NCBI GenBank assembly: GCA_030248225.1
Contig: JASANE010012200.1
Location: forward strand, 1 to 64,000
Origin: Trileptium ribeirensis
Lineage: Eukaryota; Nematoda; Enoplea; Enoplida; Thoracostomopsidae
Length of the DNA stretch: 64,000 nucleotides
Direction of reading: 5' to 3'
The notes beneath the pieces are model-generated. The model was not told the DNA's origin. It saw nothing but the letters and a program-made list of their open reading frames with translations, and ran no database searches. Both the position numbers and the translations under genes were made by a program. This document shows, one piece after another, positions 24,370-36,672 of this stretch. Position 1 is the first letter of the stretch, and every line of letters starts with the position of its first letter.

Positions 24370-25000
24370 GCAAAGAACAACTATAATATTGTCTACATAA
24401 CGGAAGCATGACGCCAGTGAACTAGAGATCCGATTATGTGCTGTTTCGACGACATCGTTTGGGAAGACGTGGTGGGGGCTATTGTCCTGGACAAAGCAAG
24501 ACTGGGTGAGGTATCATGTGTAGACGGTGTTGCAGTAGTTGTCGAAGATGCCACTTGCTGTGAAACTCTGATACCAACCGGTAGGTTTGCCGTTCATTGT
24601 GTTTATCGCTCACCGACATCGCCAACAACAATGACAGTGGTTTATGCAGTTGGATTGAACCCGTCCACCGGACCGTTTGTATTTGCGGAGATTTTAACAT
24701 GTCTTCGATTGATTGGATAAATTCCGCATGGCCAACGTGTGACGACAAATATATGTATACCATCTTCACTACAGGTCCGACCCAGCACCTGGACCTAAGT
24801 ACGCGTGATGAAAAGTTTTAGACCAAGTCTTTTCTAGCGACTTAAACGCTGTGTCCAACGTTGACACTCTGCCGCCCCTGAAAGGAAAGATCATCTGTGC
24901 GTAGAATTTGCGTTATGCCACTCAACTCGTCGAGTGTGTTTGCCTGATCACCCAAAGCGTCAGTCGCTGGACTGCTCTCAGGCCCCGTGGGCGATGATAA
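24370..25000 (+). pseudogene. LINE endonuclease (EEP/APE) remnant
   Basis: Starts with NIVYITEA (about 24381-24410; the glutamate is the metal ligand of the motif xITExW) and includes VHCVYRSP and CGDFNMSSIDW (about 24688-24720), the GDFN motif of exonuclease-endonuclease-phosphatase domains. It is followed by a degenerate DQVFSSDL and D-H-L-C region. Spread over three frames. Confidence 0.75.
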
Positions 25001-25259
25001 CATAATTCATAGGCTTTTATAGGTTGATACAAGAAGCGGTAGATACAAGTAGATGTGACCTGGTTTTATCTTAAAGATTGCTTTCTTTGTGCTATCAAAA
25101 GTTTGGTGAAGCCAAAATGTGGTTGTAGACGTCGTAACGCGATTTGAGCTGACGCTGTTTGCTGGAGGTCTATGAAACAAAAACATAATAATGCTTTCCG
25201 TCGGCACAAGCGGTTGAATTCGGCGCGCTCGTGGCACAAATACCTCGAAAAGTCGTTCG

Positions 25260-27000
25260 TACAGATTTTGCCATAGCGAAATCCATTAAGACCTACGAGC
25301 ACAAGTTGGCAGAAAAAATTGATGTGGACAGAAAAGTATTCTGTAGCTATATTCAAAAACGCCAACTCATCAAGTGTACTATTGGTCCAATGAAACGTCC
25401 TAATGATATACTGTCCAAGTCAAGTCGTGAAAACGAAATATTTAAGTGCTACTTTTGCCTATATTTAACTACCATAAACTTGTGCAGCCTCAGTTTTGTC
25501 GCATAACAAACGAGATGCTCTCCGCTGTGTCCTTTGAGACAGAATCCGTCATTGAATGCCTACAGAAACTGAAAATGGATGCGTACCTGGGCGCAGTTGG
25601 AATCACTATGAGGTCTTTGTTTAACATTAGAGACACTACTGCAGGGAGTCTATATCCACCGTATTTCGGCGTTCCGAGGATGGAGTTGTGTTTCCTGACG
25701 AATGGAAGTATGCCAAAGTGGTGCCAATTTATAAAGACAATGATGATTATTGTGGAAATTATATATAGGCCTATCAGTCTAACGTCCTCAGCGAGCAAGG
25801 TAATGGAAACTATCGTCCGAGGTCAGGTTGTTGCTTATTTAACGCGGTTCGGCTTAATTTATTCCGCGCTGCTTGAGTTTGAACTTTGCCACTAAATGTA
25901 TTGATAGCACTGACTGGTTAGAAGTTGTCTATATTGACTTCTAAAAGGCATTTCATACAAATTAACCACGAAGCTCTTTTGACGGAGCTTCAAATCTAGT
26001 GCATCCGCGGAAGTCTTTTGCAATGGTTCAGAAGCTACATAACGGGGCGCAGACAGTTCGTTAGTCTTAATGGTTCCGAGTCTTCTTGGTGCTCCGTAAC
26101 AAGTGGCGTACTCCAGAGGTCCGTTCTTGAACCAACGCTTTTCTCTATCTTTATTGATCATATAGACGAATTTGTTTCCGAGGCCATCTACAAGTTTGCT
26201 GATGATTTGAGGCTTGTGCGACGCATCATTTATAATTGTCCTGACTGCAGTCTCGACTCAATGCAGCTCGACTGGGACGGCATTACCCATTTTGTCTTTG
26301 AATGGTGTTTCGATGTAAATGAAGATAAAACCCACGTAATGCACTGTGGATATGATAATCCACGTTTGGTATATATATATTCGTTACTGAACAATAAATG
26401 TCTGGGTATCATTGAGATGGAGGTCGACTTAAGTGTCATCGTCAATAGCAGGATGAAAATTTCCGAACACTGCGCCGCGGTATCTGCGAGAGGCATCCGT
26501 ATAGTGTATTTGCTGAGGCGATCGATTTAATTTTGGACCCAAGAAATTGGATTTGTTTGTGCAAGGCATTAGTACAGCTAATGTTTAGTGTCCATACTTT
26601 CAGCGGGACATTGTCGCTATAGAGCGCGTACAGCGACATGCCACGAAGCTGTTACCCACCACTCGCCATCATGACTAACAGGGTCGTCTTAAATTGTTGG
26701 GACTGCAAAGTCTGGAGGCGCGTCGTATTCGAGGTGGCTTAATTCTCATCTATAAGATGTTTCACGGCTGCGTCGATGTTGTCGTCTTCAATTGTTGCTG
26801 CGGGTTCTCCGTTGACTCGAGGCCATAAGTAAAACTGCAGACAATTGATATACCGCACCTGGATTCACGCCGAAACTTCGTTACTCATCGGGTAGTCCGG
26901 CTCTGGAACCGCCTCACGTTTGACATGGTAAACGCGCCGAAACTGTCATCATTCAAAACTAGGCTACACGCTGCAAATATGATGCCAATTTAACAACTGT
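25260..27000 (+). pseudogene. LINE reverse transcriptase and C-terminal tail, remnant
   Basis: Shows RPISLTSSASKVMETIV (about 25770-25820), the IDF.KAFHTINHEALL block (25930-25985), SYITGRRQFVSLNG, a degraded G-V-x-Q-x-S block, and FADDLRLV (26192-26215), where the usual YADD has become FADD. The tail in shifted frames has IERVQRHATKLLP and the R-x-V-R-L-W-N-R-L block near 26895-26930 that ends CR1/Jockey proteins. Many stops. Confidence 0.8.
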
Positions 27001-27087
27001 TATCTTTCATAATCAAAAAAGCCTTGTCAAAAGAGGCTTAACACCTCCATTGTGGACAGAGTACTTCGGTAACGGTCATGCTCATAA

Positions 27088-27387
27088 AGTTTCCACGTGT
27101 TGTGTCCACCGGAGGACGAAGGTAACTATAATTATAACGCAACTATATGCTGGGACACCGTTGCTCTCAGCGAATCTAGTGGAAATCATACTTACAATCT
27201 GTCTTCTCTAAATTGTAGTGTTGCTCCTGTTAATTTTCGATGCCCCCAGTTCGTGCCGATTGGCAATGTTTTTAGTATCCCCAATAAAGCAGCCCAGGGT
27301 GTCATAAAAATAGGCAACATTTCTGCTCCAAACACCATTATGATGCTTAAAATACTATTGAATTACGTAAAATTCGTTGCATTCTAA
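27088..27387 (+). CDS. Orphan open frame, unknown
   Basis: About 100 codons are open just after the LINE, with no ATG start. The peptide is rich in Asn, Ser and Cys and contains several N-x-S/T sites (NATICW, NHTYNLSS, NCSV), as in an extracellular protein. There is no family match I can name and no clear splice sites. It may be an exon, part of another dead element, or chance. Confidence 0.2.
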   Translation, partial: SFHVLCPPEDEGNYNYNATICWDTVALSESSGNHTYNLSSLNCSVAPVNFRCPQFVPIGNVFSIPNKAAQGVIKIGNISAPNTIMMLKILLNYVKFVAF

Positions 27388-27399
27388 GTGCAGGGAGTG

Positions 27400-27990
27400 A
27401 AAGGAGCGAAGAAAAATTTTTTACAAGTTGTATATATAACTTAACTTTGGGTGGGTAGGTTGTTAGCGCGACAGCTCATTTGAAAGCGTTAAATCTCTAT
27501 TTGTGCCCTTTAGTTCAGCGCGAAACCCGATTCTGGCGTCTTTCCCCCTCCCTTGGAAAACAGGGCAAAACGTCTCGGATGGTGTCACGGGCGGGGCCTG
27601 GTATATTACGTTATTTATTGTGTTTTAGCAAATGATGTAGGTGCTTGAGCCAGCTTAGCAAAAAAGTAGCAAAGTATAGTATATAAAGCTACAAGACTCT
27701 TACGTTGTTAGATTTGTGTCAAAAGGGTTTTAATGGGCCCCGACAGATCCAAAATACACGAAAGCGGCAATCTATTTCCGCAGCCGCTCGAGCTCTACGG
27801 GTATTACGTATTGGACTCATTATGTAGAGAAATCCATCTTCTATGTTGTTAAGAACTATGAGCCCCTAAACACGCAACTGTGCGGCTATATCTTTAAATT
27901 TATTCAAACAACACGGCTGATATTTGGTTCACTTTGTAAGTTGATGCTCAATACAGTTATGCATCACCTGACTCCACTGCTGTTGTGGTC
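27400..27990. other. No feature recognised
   Basis: AT-rich spacer between the CR1-like LINE and the RTE remnant, without motifs that I can support. Confidence 0.3.
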
Positions 27991-27999
27991 GAGCGTTTT

Positions 28000-28735
28000 C
28001 CATGATATCTGCCTTGTGCGGCTTCATGTACGATTTGTGGAGCGCTGCTTCGTCAGGACACATTCCTGAAGCTTATTGCCAGATCGTCTACGCGCGTGTT
28101 TTGGGTGGTGTAAAATTACACGGAGCTTCGGGCATTGTGATTTGTTTGGAAAATCGTGCATTAGGTATCCTGAATATGTCACCAAGCCAGCGAAGGAGAC
28201 ATTTCAGACGGTGGTTGACAAGCCCGCAATTCTTACAGTATGATCGTACCTGCTACTGTTCGATACGTGATCTCCTGAAGCATTGATTTTCGAACACTTG
28301 TCGGGCATCTGTGTAGAGACACCTTAACGAGAATGCCACTGAGCAGTATGACAGAATTGGGCGAATAGAACAGTCATAACCATTTAGCTTTGCCGCAACA
28401 CTGTTTACTTCTGCTATCGCAAACTATCGTTTAGACCATTACGTAATGCTGTTGCCGCAGCCGCTATACGATTGGTTATTTTCTCTTTTGACGCCTGTTG
28501 ATCCAAGGTAACAGAAGCTGCTCTGGATGTTATAGACCGCCAACTGTATGATTGTGCGGAGTGAGACAGCCACGCGACATGAATTTTGTTTTAATGGTGT
28601 TTATCACAAGTCCCAGTCTTGCACATTGGCGCTCAAGCCTATCAAGAAGCTGTTACATCTTGCACGTAGATCGCAATCACATTCTGACAAAATCGCAATG
28701 TCATCGATGTAATCAAGATCTATTATTCTAGAGCT
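28000..28735 (-). pseudogene. RTE-type LINE, RT end and C-terminal remnant
   Basis: Read on the minus strand: DLDYIDDIAIL (28720-28688, the RT catalytic YxDD motif as YIDD), GLVINTIKTKFMS (about 28600), then in other frames VFENQC, a NCGLVNHRLKCLLRWLGDI block (near 28190) and RIPNARFS. The L-R-W-L-G order is the standard C-terminal region of RTE-like ORF2. Several frameshifts. Confidence 0.7.
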
Positions 28736-28739
28736 TTAT

Positions 28740-29385
28740 CGGTTAGCTGTGATTCCATTCAGGGTTTATAATCGCGGTCTTTAGGCTCCATTCGACCGTG
28801 GGAGAATGGACCGAATGCTGCGTTACTTCGGTAACTATGGTAGAATATGGAGAAAGCTCGCCGTATATACATACCTTGCTGACCGAGTATGCATACATTT
28901 CCTTAATGAGAGACAACTTAGAATGTATGCAATCAGATTCCATAATGTATAGGTGTTACGTTCACAGGATTCCGGCGAATTCGTTGAAAGACGAATAACC
29001 AGAGATGACAAAAAACTCGACACAGTTCGGCAATACCCACAAAACTAGCGTAGTAACTTGGTAAAACTAACAAGTCGCGATTAGAGAAAAAGAATTAAAG
29101 TAGAGTCGGGCGGGTAACAATCCAGCTTTATTAAACAAACGTCAACATGAGGATAACATGAACGGAAACACAACTGACACACATTAAGATAGAAACCGTA
29201 CTTTATATAGTAGTTACAACCCACGCCCGGCACATTTCCAATTGTCATGAAATTATTACATCATGTTTCTTGCATCATCTTCCATTAGCTATGCTTAATT
29301 TTATAATTGTGTCACTGCGCGATCCGTCATCAGCTAGCTAACAATCACGTCTGTTCACGTGAATGTTCATTTGTCACAACAATAG
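28740..29385. repeat. Sequence interrupting the RTE remnant
   Basis: Unrelated to RTE and without coding motifs. A TATA-like ctttatatag near 29200 and a gcccggcacattt patch suggest it may be an inserted non-autonomous element or a solo LTR, but no ends or target duplication could be matched by eye. Confidence 0.25.
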
Positions 29386-29389
29386 GCTT

Positions 29390-29545
29390 TGTCAGTCGTT
29401 CCTAAAACGTAGCCTTGAAGTAGACCAACGTTACAACTGTCGGACGCTGGTAATCGTGAAGAAGCTCCAAAATTTGGCGTAGCCCGGAATGTTGGTCAGT
29501 ACACCCACGGCCCCTTCTGAAGCCTGAATGATTTTTGCGAGTGTG
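29390..29545 (-). pseudogene. RTE-type LINE, early RT motifs
   Basis: Minus-strand frames give FRRGRGCTDQ followed by ILELLHDYQRPTVVTL and FKATF, the RTE RT motif block normally written GFRxGRGTxDQ..LRQI.E...RP.....DFKAAFD. It belongs with the remnant at 28000-28735. The middle RT block is missing and about 650 bp of unrelated DNA lies between. Confidence 0.6.
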
Positions 29546-29549
29546 TCTG

Positions 29550-32500
29550 CATCGCTCTATTTTATATCGATTAAGTACCCAGTTTTACATCGTTCTGTTT
29601 CCAAAATTTTGTAGTCGATGTTATGTAAGAAGTGATATACCGCGGCAATTTTAACACATCTGTGCACCTGCCTCTAAATTTTACACAGAAAAATCGACTT
29701 GACAATGCGACAAACTACCTGTTTAAAAGTTGCTTTTAATCTCTTTGCAACGTTCCTGATGATATATTAATTTAGTATTTTTGTTAAAAACACTAAACGT
29801 TACAGACTTATTATATTTTGAAACACTTTGATTTAACCAGACGTACGCTCTCTTTTGTACCCGCCATCGAAGCATATTGGTTCCCACACGGTTATGGAAA
29901 TAACAAATACTATTTTGCTCCAAGAGCCAAATTATGTTTAAGTGTATATACATCGATATTTGCGTAACAGATGTTACGAGACAGATTACCCTTACCGAGG
30001 TACGAGACAGATAACAATGACCAACATTTACGATTTCTAGCACCGCACTGCCATAGGAGTTAACTCTTGCGTTTAACGTTTTTGAATGAATTTAGCAACC
30101 CTGTCGCGATCGAATAAGCGTGTGTCTAAGGTTTAGCGATTTGTTAACATGACTACATGAATTATTAGATCACATGAATCGATGTGTCGTATCATTCAGA
30201 TCAATCATTCGATCGAGACTTGAGCTCCGAACATATAATAGTTATATATGTATATTTCTATTCTTGTTTGTGCCCTTTGTCGAGCGGGGATGACGTTACC
30301 GAGCGCGAATTATTCGCAGCCCCGCCGAAATCGACAGTAATGGACGTCAAATCCACCTCACTTTCCAGACTCCCTGGGAATCGGTAACCGTGTCGTTGTT
30401 CCGCGCTATGTATATTGAATTCTTACCGTACGGCACGAATAGCCAGTCACACTAGGTATCCTAAGTCCCGATGAACTGGCCATCCGATAAGTCTGAGTTG
30501 TGCTGAGATAAAACAGACCCCTTAAACCTGATGTTGCCGTTCAAATTTCCCTGAACGATGGCGCATAGATAAATATAGAGTTTGTGCGTATAGTAATTGT
30601 ATATCCGGGAGTACGAATAAAAATTTCGACAATGGATCAATCTGGTGTACAGTTTTGCCTTATAAGTGTCCACTTAAATTGTTAAAAATTTAGTCGCAAA
30701 AGTGTGCTGTTTGGGGAAATTTCGCTAAATCTCAGTTTTTAGCTTCAGGACGCTCGCTTTCTTTCAATAACAAAAAATAATATCGTTACCAACAGTATAC
30801 ATTTTTAGAGCCATAGTGCTTAGAATTATCACACAGTGGTAACTAAACACTATTTGATAACTGTAATATATATGTTGTACAGTGCAAAAACAGCGCTATA
30901 GGGTTACACAGCTTTCGAAAAAGGCATATAGAGTCTTAAGTCAATCGCGATTCTTATTGATGACTTCTTGCCAAAATGCAGTTTCTTCACTGACACAATT
31001 CCAACAAGAGATTTTTAGATCGACGCCAAAAAATTCACTACGTACTGACAAAAAATTCAATAACAACTAATATCAACGTCAAAATAATATATATGCTGCG
31101 GGGAAGACGAAACGGACACTTACCTTACGTTATAAAAGCATTTTGGAATGAACTATAAATTTTTAATATGCGACCTTTATTTGGGTCACCCTGATTCCTT
31201 GGTGCCAACTGCTACGCGGTTCTATTTGAGGGGCCACACTGGAACCCCGGCGTTATCAGGGTACATACATGAAAAATTATTGTCAATTTGTGCCACGATA
31301 CAATCCACAATACGTTAATGTTTCAAGGATTTTACCTGAACTTCAGTTGTCATGACAGCAATTTGACACTTATAGCGTGATGTGTTATCCACATCGGTGT
31401 TCTTTTAAAAACTCAAATTTTTACCAAAAAATATTATAAACGTAACGTCAATTTTGATTTAGATGGAAATTGCGTTGCTAGATATCTTTAACAGCCTGTT
31501 ATCATCAAGTATAGCACGATGCTATAGAACTGCTATTTCAAAATTCGTTCGCTGTTTCCTGGCTGGAAATGCGACAACCAATTATGGCGCACGATACCAC
31601 AAAATATTCGAAATATTATGACCGGTATTAAGAATCTGCTTAAATAAACTCAATGGAGCATTAAGAATGATAATGCTGAAAAAACAATGAGCTGTTCTTG
31701 TATTGAGACGTACTTCCGGCAAGCTGTAAAATGTCGTTGATGCTTTTTTCCATTTATTGGTAACACAGATTAATTAAATACAATGTGTAAAATCTAAAAT
31801 TATTATTTAGAACCTTAGTCAATACGTAAGACTTATAGAATGCTAAACCATACACGCTATAGATTATTTGCATGGAAGGAAGAAGTTCAATAACCAGATC
31901 ACAAAGACTTCAAAAACAAGATCTTGATTAATATGATTTGGTGAGGTATGATCATAAATATGATATGATCAACACTTACCCAATTTCGCTTTTTAAATCT
32001 TTAAGAATTCTAATTCTTTCAATATTCTATATTAATTAGATATTATTTTTAATAATCAACAGAAATTCTTAAAAAGTCGTATTTTTACTAAACAGCGAGC
32101 CTGTATTTTTATGAAAACACATAAACCTCAACCAATGCTAAATCATTTGAGACTAAAATTATAATTGACGTTTGACGCGCTGTACATTGCATATATACAG
32201 TAGAGAACACTACCTGACTGTACAATATTATTTCATGACGTTTCGAAAAAGTTTAATTGAATTCAGAGATGGAGAAGAGCTAGCTTCGGAATCGAAGAAT
32301 TATCACTAGACTGTACTATGGTGAAACAGATGGGCGTCCGTATATTTTTTCTCTGCAAACAGGACTTCGTTATCACAACGAAAACCGATATGGACGTGTG
32401 AGGGCTCATAATGAAAGCTACAATACTCTAGATTTGGAGGTTTTATTCGACACACCCACGTCCCACCATAGGGGTCAAAGGGGGTACCCACGGGTACATG

Positions 32501-33200
32501 GCTAAAACGGGTCATGTTTTGGATCATTTTTGCTCATAACTCGGCAACCCTTGAACCGATTTGAATAATTTTTATATCGAAATATGTGTCGTAGGAAGCT
32601 TTATTAAGGGTATATAAATTGTTTCGGTCGAGTCACTATGAGGCATGGGAAACTTTAGCAAATGGTCAAATTTTGTCGACGTGCAGCTATGTAACCACCC
32701 AAGCAATTGGAATGAAATTTGGTATGTGGATAGACTGCGGAGCTACCTGTAGGATGTAACACATTTGTTGTAGGACCCCTGGATCAATTGGTATTTGAGA
32801 CCAAAATTACAGTTTCTCACTTCTCCGAATTCATACACTTGACATGTGGCCAAGATTCTAGTATTAATAGGTCGCAAACTCTATTTACACAAAGCATTTA
32901 GTCTGTCGCCACTTATGTACAATTAAGTTATACTTTGTTTTCCACACCTTCAGATAAGCTATAACAGGTCTTGTAACACGAAGAATAGCTGGCGTTGCTT
33001 AACTGCTTTGCAACGAATATTATAAACCTAAGGGGTTCCAGAGGATTTATGGTGGTCTATTTAGTGACACTGTTGGTCACCGACATTCTTCTGTCATGAG
33101 CAATTTACCATTCACCTATTCCCTCAACTGGCGAACCTAATGGCTGATGACGGGTCAAGAAAGATCTAGGTAAGTAGATATACATGAAACATAAAGCATG
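29550..33200. other. Intergenic DNA, no gene recognised
   Basis: AT-rich with stops in all frames. Around 30290-30385 (plus) a short GC-richer open piece (GDDVTERELFAAPPKS) ends at a possible donor (gtaacc) but has no partner exon that I can see. Around 32530-32720 a low-complexity dispersed-repeat style occurs (cataactcggcaaccc, ccgatttgaataa), also seen weakly at 3410. Confidence 0.3.
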
Positions 33201-33219
33201 TTAGAGGTAATTACCCCTT

Positions 33220-35170
33220 ATTATGTTGTGGCTGTTTTTTGACGTATCTGATGTCTTTGATTGTACCAGATGGGAGGTCATAATTCATAGTCTTAGGAAC
33301 CTTGGCATTTCAGAAATATTGGGCAAATGGGTTGCTAGTCTTATTGAGGGCAGACTGGTAACTGCAGGAAGTGGTCGCGCAAGATGTACGGCCAAGGCAG
33401 GCAGAGGTTTACCTCAGGGTGCTTGTCTGTCATTTTTATTATGGTTGGTAGTGGTAGATTAAGTCTTATGGTGACTGAACTAAGCTAAGGTAGTCTGTAT
33501 TGCCTACTCTGCTAATTTGGTTCTGCTTGCCTCATCCACAAAACCGAAGACATCATTTAGAAGGCTACAACGATCAGTCGACACTCTGATTAAATGGAAC
33601 ACTGATAGAGGGCTCCCTATCAATGCTCAAAAAAGCCATAATATAGTGTTTACAAATAGGCGAATTAAGACAGATCACCTAAACTTGAATATAAAGGACG
33701 TTAGAATCCCTCGTTCAGCATCAGTTAAATATCTAGGTGTTGTCTTGGATACTACATTAAGTTGGAAGTTGCATACAGATAATGTATGCGCGAAGGCTGT
33801 ACGCTTATTACATGCACTAAAGATATTTTTGGGAAAAAATTGAGGTCTCACTCCTAATTATATGTATAGGCTTTATAAAATAGTAGTTCTACCGTCCCTA
33901 CTGTATGCAGCAGTGTGTTGGTGGCACAGAATTAAATTGATTGCCTATCTTGACAAGCCTACAAAAATCCATATGCGAACTTGCGTTATGGTTAGCTTGC
34001 GTTATGGACGGCATTCAAGCAGTACTAGGCATTCCTCCGATTAATTTAATTATTGAGGAAGTTGGCTTAAAGGATTGCTGCTAATTGAAAGATTTAGGAC
34101 TGTGGAAGCATATCTTGTGTGAGGAACCGTACAGTCTTATTCCGGGTATGTCAAGCCAGCTTAATAGAATAGTTAATATGCCACGAGACCGCATTTGCAG
34201 CAGGACGCATATGAGACACTGGTCAGTTAAGAACTTCTATGAACGGGAGGTTGGTGAGCTAGATATATGTACAGATGGCTCTAGAATAGAAAGAGGTAAC
34301 ACAGTAAGCTGTGGTGCTGGCGTATTTATTGAAGGGGTAAATTAATTTATACTACGTAGGGTAGGCATGAGACAGTTTTTCATGCAAAAGTCTTTGCGCT
34401 TCTCTGTTGTGCCCGGACTTTGCTTGATTACGGGGTTAAAACAAGAGAATAGGCATCTTTTCTGACAGCAATGCAGCCTTAGGTGCGATTGAGGTTTATA
34501 AGATAAAATCCTCAATCGTATTACAAGCTGTACACTCGCTAAATAGGCAAGGGGGTCAAAATGACCTAAGGATAGGATGGATTAGAGGTCATTCAGGCCA
34601 TGTGGGCAATGAGTTGGCGGATGAGCTTGCCCGTAATGCGTCTGAAAAACAGTTTGTTGGGCCAGAACCATGCCTTCCATTAAGTAGTACTGTAGTAAAT
34701 AACAAATTAGCTCGTAGAACTATTCAACTGCATGATGAGATATGGAACGCATGTTTCAAGTACAGACAAACTAAGGTGTCTACAGCTACGATAGTGGAGA
34801 AGAACGCTAAATATCTCAGGATTCTTAACAAAGAGCGCTTGAGAATTGCAATTCACTTCCTTACAGGACATGGCGAATTTGACAAACATCTAAAGGTGCT
34901 TAGAATTATCCGAAATAGTAATTGCAGATTTTGTGGCGATATAGATGAGACTGTAGAACATTTAGTTCCGAAATGTGAGGTATTGAAATCACTAACAAAA
35001 CTATATCTAGGCAAAGCAGTATTGCCAAATAATGAGTTTTAATCATTACAAACTGTGAAATTTGGAGTTAGGCTAACATTTCGATGTGGGCTGCTAGAAT
35101 GGGTTCTTATTATAAACCTACCTAGGCTTCAATTACACCATTTACTTATGAACATCTATCTATCTAGTTA
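33220..35170 (+). mobile_element. RNase H-bearing LINE (I/R1-like), 5'-truncated
   Basis: The copy starts inside the RT palm: FFDVSDVFDCTRWEVIIHSL, then GRGLPQGACLS (motif B). The catalytic box at 33500-33530 reads AYSANLVLL where AYADDLVLL is expected, so both aspartates are lost. RNase H follows with DICTDGSRIERG (about 34258) and GWIRGHSGHVGNELADELA (34575-34630). A C-x2-C knuckle CRFCGDIDETVEHLVPKC (34924-34977) ends the protein. A few frameshifts only, so younger than the LINE at 23-27 kb. Confidence 0.85.
34602..35042 (+). pseudogene. LINE RNase H end and zinc knuckle
   Basis: The longest intact frame of the element (146 codons): the end of RNase H (GNELADELARNASEKQF), a linker with ATIVEKNAKYL, FLTGHGEFDKHLK and the C-x2-C-x-(H)-C knuckle CRFCGDIDETVEHLVPKC. 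A TAA falls before the last residues, which continue in frame (SLQTVKFGVRLTF) as in the second copy at 35545-36028. Confidence 0.75.
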
Positions 35171-35464
35171 CTATTTAAGATGCTTAATTGTGAAGTTCTT
35201 GCACCACTCAACATTAATTCTTTAACACGGAAAACACAAACAAAGAGATTTAAGCACTGCTGTTGTGACTCATATACTCTTCAAACCCGTCGTAATTATT
35301 TACGCAAATTATTTCAAAACCGTAGACTCGATATCATACTTAAGACAGCTGGTATAACGCCAAAACCCTAGTGTTATTTTTGTCGTTTTCACAGGGCTAG
35401 GGGTTGCAAGGTACTTTTCATTATGACGGCTATCGGTATTTAAATGGGGAAGGGATTCGTCAAC

Positions 35465-36115
35465 GAAGATTCTGTACACTCGATAAATAGGCAAGGGGTC
35501 AAAATGACCTAAGGATAGGATGGATTAGAGGTCATTCAGGCCATGTGGGCAATGAGTTGGCGGATGAGCTTGCCCGTAATGCGTCTGAAAAACAGTTTGT
35601 GGCGCCAGAACCAAGCCCTTCACTAAGTAGTACTGCAGTACATAATGAATTAACTCGTAGAACTATTCAACTGCATGACGAGATATGGAACGCATGTTCC
35701 GAGCACAGAGAAAGTAAGGTGTCTACAGCTACGATAGTGGTGGAGAAAGCTAAATATCTCAGAAGACTTAACAAAGAGCGCCTGAGAATTACAATTCACT
35801 TCCTTACAGGACATGGCGAACTTGGCAAGCATCTAAATGTGCTTTAGAATTATCCGAAATAGTAATTGCAGATTTTGTGGCGATATAGATGAGACTGCAG
35901 AACATATAGTTCTGAAATGTGAGGTATTGAAATCACTAACAAAACTATATCTAGGCAAAGCAGTATTTCCAAATAATGAGTTTCAATCATTACAAACTGT
36001 GAAATTTGGAGTTAGGCTAACATTTTAATGTGGGCTGCTAGAATGGGTTCTTATTATAAACCTACCTAGACTTCAATTACACCGTTTACTTATGAATATC
36101 TACCTATCTACCTAG
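35465..36115 (+). mobile_element. Second 3' copy of the same LINE
   Basis: From tgtacactcgataaataggc onward this repeats the sequence beginning at about 34530, including the GNELADELARNASEKQF frame (35545-35847) and the CRFCGDIDETAEHIVLKC knuckle (in a new frame after one base change near 35840). It ends with the same 3' region (ttattataaacctaccta, then a ctatctacct tail). It is a separate 3'-truncated insertion or a local duplication. The spacer 35175-35465 is not part of either copy. Confidence 0.8.
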
Positions 36116-36289
36116 TAGAATGCCGGTGGGACGATCTAGTGGCGAGCTTCTTGGCTTTTGAAACAAACGCTGATAAAGAATGTTTATTACAAAGATAAAA
36201 CATTAAGGCACTGATAATTGGCACCCGTAGATCACCAGCACGCTATGCTTTAGGTCAAAAAATTACCGGTGATCGATTTACTCCCTGCG

Positions 36290-36672
36290 AATGGAAGTAA
36301 AAAGGTCGATGTCCGTTCGTTCGTTCGGTCCGACGGATCTCAAGAACCACTGAACGGATTTTAAAAAGCTTTTTTGTTTGAAAGCCTATCATGTCAGAGT
36401 GTGCACCTGATATTTGGGATTAAAAAATTTGGCGTGGTTAAATAGTAATTAACTAATTAGTTAATTTTATGCAGCTAAAATAGAGAATTTTGCAATATTT
36501 GTGTTATTTATTGAATTAGAATCGTTTCGATTTTTTGGGTCGAAAAATTCAAATATAATATTTTTACCAATGATAAAGGCCTATGCCCTATGCAATGTAG
36601 AACATAAAATTGAGTACATTCGTAATGCCACAGCCCAAGCTCTGCTCACAAATGTAGTTCCACTACCGACTA
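36290..36672 (+). repeat. Dispersed repeat, copy A
   Basis: Shares gtcgatgtccgttcgt, a tctcaagaa.cattgaac type block, tttgaaagc.tatcatgt, tgtgcacctgatatt, a taattagttaatt region, attgagtac, and a final aatgtagttccacta with the sequence that interrupts the Gypsy integrase at 54.87-55.41 kb. The middle parts are diverged. Confidence 0.7.

Larger units (their letters stand above)
23260..27040 (+). mobile_element. CR1/Jockey-like LINE, nearly full length, decayed
   Basis: One plus-strand non-LTR retrotransposon with parts in the expected order: ORF1 protein remains, apurinic endonuclease, reverse transcriptase, and the C-terminal tail typical of CR1/Jockey elements. Frameshifts and stops occur in every part, so it is an old copy. 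Exact ends are not visible. I set the 3' end after the last recognisable codons near 26990. Confidence 0.8.
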
